Origin: Burkholderia sp. SRS-W-2-2016
GTDB taxonomy: Bacteria; Pseudomonadota; Gammaproteobacteria; Burkholderiales; Burkholderiaceae
NCBI RefSeq assembly: GCF_001931485.1
Contig: NZ_MSDV01000028.1
Coordinates: 124,001 to 188,000 of the forward strand
Length of the DNA stretch: 64,000 nucleotides
Direction of reading: 5' to 3'
The number at the start of each line of letters is the position of its first letter. Position 1 is the stretch's first letter. Shown in pieces: positions 61,661 to 64,000 of the stretch. The notes under the pieces were generated by a model, which saw nothing but the letters and a program-made list of their open reading frames with translations, did no database searches and was not told where the DNA came from. The translations under genes were made by a program, and so were the position numbers.

Positions 61661-62635
61661 ATGACTACCTTCGAGCTTCCCACCTACGCTGACGTCGAGG
61701 CGGCTGCCGCCCGGATCGCCGGCCTCGCGCATCGCACGCCGGTGCAAACCTCGCGCACGCTGAATGAAATCACCGGCGCCCAAGTGTTCTTCAAATGCGA
61801 GAACCTTCAGCGAATGGGCGCGTTCAAGTTCCGCGGCGCCTTCAATGCGCTTGCGAAGTTCTCGCCCGAACAGCGCAAAGCCGGCGTGGTCGCGTTTTCG
61901 TCGGGCAACCATGCGCAGGGGATCGCGCTGTCGGCGAAGCTGCTCGACATTCCGGCAACCATCGTGATGCCGCACGATGCCCCCGCGGCGAAAGTCGCCG
62001 CGACGAAAGGATATGGCGCGAACGTGGTCGTCTACGATCGCTACACCGAGGATCGCGAAGCAATCGGCCGGCGTCTGGCGGAAGAACACGGCCTCACGCT
62101 GATTCCGCCCTACGACCATCCGGACATCCTGGCGGGACAAGGGACTGCTGCGAAGGAGCTGTTCGAGGAAGTCGGCGCGCTCGATTATCTGTTCGTGCCG
62201 TTGGGCGGCGGTGGTCTGTTGTCGGGCAGCGCGCTAGCGACCCGAGCATTGGCGCCGCAGTGCGTGTTGTACGGCGTCGAACCGGAAGCGGGCAATGATG
62301 GCCAGCAGTCGTTCCGCAGCGGCGAGATCGTGCATATCGACACGCCGAAGACCATCGCCGATGGCGCGCAGACCCAGCATCTCGGCAACTACACGTTCTC
62401 CATCATCAAACGCGATGTGAACGACATCCTGACGGCATCGGATGCCGATCTGGTGAACGCGATGAAATTCTTCGCTGTCCGGATGAAAATGATCGTGGAG
62501 CCGACTGGGTGTCTTTCGTTGGCGGGAGCGCTGAATATGAAGGATGCGTTGAAAGGCAAGCGTGTCGGGGTTCTTATCAGCGGTGGCAATATCGACCTTG
62601 AGCGGTTCTGCGCGCTGACGACGGCGTCGGTTTGA
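61661..62635 (+). CDS. PLP-dependent ammonia-lyase, hydroxyaspartate dehydratase (BhcB/EutB)-like
   Basis: 324-residue fold-II PLP enzyme of the threonine/serine dehydratase family, with the Schiff-base Lys56 in MGAFKFRGAFN and the phosphate-binding GGGGLLSGSA. SSGNHAQGIALSAKLL and the late GVLISGGNIDL are family segments. There is no C-terminal ACT domain, so it is not the biosynthetic IlvA. Length and the Phe-rich PLP motif match threo-3-hydroxy-L-aspartate ammonia-lyases. It lies 24 bases after the reductase gene. The product would be iminosuccinate/oxaloacetate plus ammonia. Confidence 0.87.
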   Translation: MTTFELPTYADVEAAAARIAGLAHRTPVQTSRTLNEITGAQVFFKCENLQRMGAFKFRGAFNALAKFSPEQRKAGVVAFSSGNHAQGIALSAKLLDIPATIVMPHDAPAAKVAATKGYGANVVVYDRYTEDREAIGRRLAEEHGLTLIPPYDHPDILAGQGTAAKELFEEVGALDYLFVPLGGGGLLSGSALATRALAPQCVLYGVEPEAGNDGQQSFRSGEIVHIDTPKTIADGAQTQHLGNYTFSIIKRDVNDILTASDADLVNAMKFFAVRMKMIVEPTGCLSLAGALNMKDALKGKRVGVLISGGNIDLERFCALTTASV

Positions 62636-62753
62636 TGACTGCTGCCGGGCGCTTTGGCGAAATTGAGTTCAACGCCTGGCGGCTCGGCTGCTCGATAGTT
62701 CTGGCTTCCGTCCCCGACCGTATGCGGATGGCCAAATCACTTCTGCAATTGCT

Positions 62754-63491
62754 ATGCGTCTAAATAAGGTATCGGCCATCTCGTTCGATCTGGACGACAC
62801 GCTTTGGCCATTCGGGCCGGCGGTCACACGGGCTGAAGCCGCTCTTCACGCGTGGCTGCTTGAGCAGGCGCCGGGAACTGCTCTGGCGCTGCCCACTGCG
62901 CAGGCGCTCCGAACGCTGCGCGACGAACACGAACTTTCGCGCCCGGATCTGGCTGGCAATTTCCGGGCGTTGCGGTTGGGCTCGATCCGGCTCGCGCTGG
63001 AGTTGGCGAAGGAAGACGTTGCGCTGGCGGATGCCGCGTATGAAGTGTTCTATCTGGCCCGGCAGAAGGTCGAGTTCTATGAAGACGTTTTGCCGGCGTT
63101 GAACTGGCTTGGTGCGCGGTTTCCGCTCGTCGCGGTGACTAATGGCAATGCCGATCTGAAGCTAACTGGATGCGGGGAGTTCTTTCGGGCGCATCTGAGC
63201 GCCGAGGGGTTCGGTTGTGGGAAACCCGATGCGGGCATTTTCCTGGAAGCGGCCATGTCGGTTGGCGTGCCGCCTGGGGAGTTGCTGCATGTTGGGGATG
63301 ATTTCGATCTTGATGTTGTCGGGGCGCTGAATGCCGGTTTGCAGGCGGCCTGGCTTGTTCGGGATGGTTTCACCGAGGCGGAAGCTGGGAGTTCAAAGGC
63401 TTCGCGTCCGCATTTGACGATCCGGGATCTGGCGATGTTGTGTCAGGTGCTGGGTGGGCCTCGGTCGGTTGCTTTGGCGGGTGAGCGCTGA
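62754..63491 (+). CDS. HAD-superfamily hydrolase
   Basis: 245-residue phosphatase-like enzyme. Motif I is SFDLDDTLWPF (two Asp), motif II VAVTNGNADL, motif III the Lys of GCGKPDAGIF and motif IV LHVGDDFDLDVVGA. A helical cap lies between I and II. This is the common YigB/phosphoglycolate-type arrangement, but the substrate is unknown. The spacer to the ammonia-lyase gene is 118 bases, so co-transcription is uncertain. Confidence 0.9.
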   Translation: MRLNKVSAISFDLDDTLWPFGPAVTRAEAALHAWLLEQAPGTALALPTAQALRTLRDEHELSRPDLAGNFRALRLGSIRLALELAKEDVALADAAYEVFYLARQKVEFYEDVLPALNWLGARFPLVAVTNGNADLKLTGCGEFFRAHLSAEGFGCGKPDAGIFLEAAMSVGVPPGELLHVGDDFDLDVVGALNAGLQAAWLVRDGFTEAEAGSSKASRPHLTIRDLAMLCQVLGGPRSVALAGER

Positions 63492-63534
63492 GGTTTTTTG
63501 TTTTTGCTACGACGCGGCGGTCGTGAACAGCCCC

Positions 63535-64000
63535 CTACCCCAAACCCAGCGGTTCCCGATAACTACGCGCCTGATCTTCGATCCATTCGCGAAAGACGCC
63601 CAGCGGCGCGGCGTCCGCTTTCTGCTCCGGATAGATCAGGTAGTACGACCGGTCACTTAGATAATCATATTGTTCTACCGGAACGAGAGCGCCGCGCTGC
63701 AACTCGTCTTCTATCAGTAGCCGCGGAATCAACGCGACCCCCATGCCCTGGATCGCCGCCTCCGTCTGCATCGAGAACAATTCAAACCGCGGCCCCGACA
63801 TATCGCCGTCCACGTGCATCGCACGCGACGCGAACCAGTCGCGCCATGCGTACGGACGCGTGCTTTGCTGCAGAAGCCGGAGCTTGCTCCAGTCCGCGGC
63901 AGTCAGCTTGCGCCGCGGCAGACTCAAATGCGGACTGCGCACGGCAATCAGACTCTCCCGCGTCAGGAAGCGATTGTTCGTGCCCGGCCAGGCCGCGGAG
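63535..64000 (-). CDS. LysR-family regulator, C-terminal part; N-terminus outside window
   Basis: About 154 codons of the effector-binding domain of a LysR-family protein; the frame is open to the window edge, so the helix-turn-helix lies beyond it. Recognisable are AIQGMGVALIPRLLIEDEL and YYLIYPEQKAD, the latter with the GcvA-group style. It is convergent with the HAD hydrolase. The target cannot be told. Confidence 0.85.
   Translation of the reverse strand, partial: SAAWPGTNNRFLTRESLIAVRSPHLSLPRRKLTAADWSKLRLLQQSTRPYAWRDWFASRAMHVDGDMSGPRFELFSMQTEAAIQGMGVALIPRLLIEDELQRGALVPVEQYDYLSDRSYYLIYPEQKADAAPLGVFREWIEDQARSYREPLGLG

Overview
The window is GC-rich bacterial chromosome with dense genes, short spacers and frequent ATGA-type stop/start overlaps. 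Two classical porins whose mature part begins with an SSVTLYGI-like segment, two small secreted DUF4148-type proteins, many ABC importers and aromatic/acyl-CoA catabolism point to a soil or plant-associated member of the Burkholderiaceae, most like Paraburkholderia. That is inference from gene style. I saw no rRNA, tRNA, insertion sequence, prophage or CRISPR array.

Layout. 1-8.2 kb: end of an aldo/keto reductase, a Tat-exported peptide-type binding protein, and a convergent dipeptide-type ABC importer (binding protein, two permeases, fused double ATPase). 8.8-14.5 kb: a porin, two acyl-CoA-dehydrogenase-like flavoproteins and an amidase. 14.6-22.6 kb: a LacI-family regulator and an operon for a sugar ABC importer plus a GH31 alpha-xylosidase with the YicI catalytic aspartates at positions 416 and 482. 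A perfect 20-bp LacI-type palindrome stands before the operon; this looks like uptake and hydrolysis of xyloglucan oligosaccharides.

22.6-30.1 kb: a compact biosynthetic locus, sbnA-sbnB (L-2,3-diaminopropionate synthesis), a two-nucleotide-domain FAD/NAD(P) protein, a NodU/CmcH-type carbamoyltransferase and a LysE-type exporter, with a divergent LysR regulator. There is no NRPS, PKS or ligase, so the predicted product is a small modified amino acid. I regard this as the best candidate for an undescribed system.

30.6-59.6 kb: a large catabolic region organised around a GntR regulator at 46.0 kb. Leftward it holds an ADP-forming acyl-CoA ligase, two acyl-CoA dehydrogenases, a thiolase with a DUF35 partner, a CaiB CoA-transferase, a LigB-type extradiol dioxygenase, three RraA-type aldolases in a row, a crotonase, a GMC oxidoreductase, an aldehyde dehydrogenase and a thioesterase. 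Rightward it holds RidA, a LigJ-like hydratase, a Rieske oxygenase with its PDR-type reductase, an enoyl-CoA hydratase and a 3-hydroxyacyl-CoA dehydrogenase. A sugar-type Gfo/Idh/MocA oxidoreductase, a second GntR paralogue, a porin, an MFS transporter and a carboxymuconolactone-decarboxylase-like protein follow. The set joins meta-cleavage of a dihydroxylated aromatic acid to CoA-dependent side-chain or ring-product oxidation; the substrate is not identifiable from sequence.

59.8-64 kb: a YheO-like regulator divergent from a two-gene operon resembling the beta-hydroxyaspartate dehydratase / iminosuccinate reductase pair (BhcB/BhcD, EutB/EutC), then a HAD hydrolase and the C-terminal part of a LysR regulator cut by the window edge. 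Several spacers carry short tandem-repeat arrays (units of 7, 12 and 12-13 bp), which is unusual.
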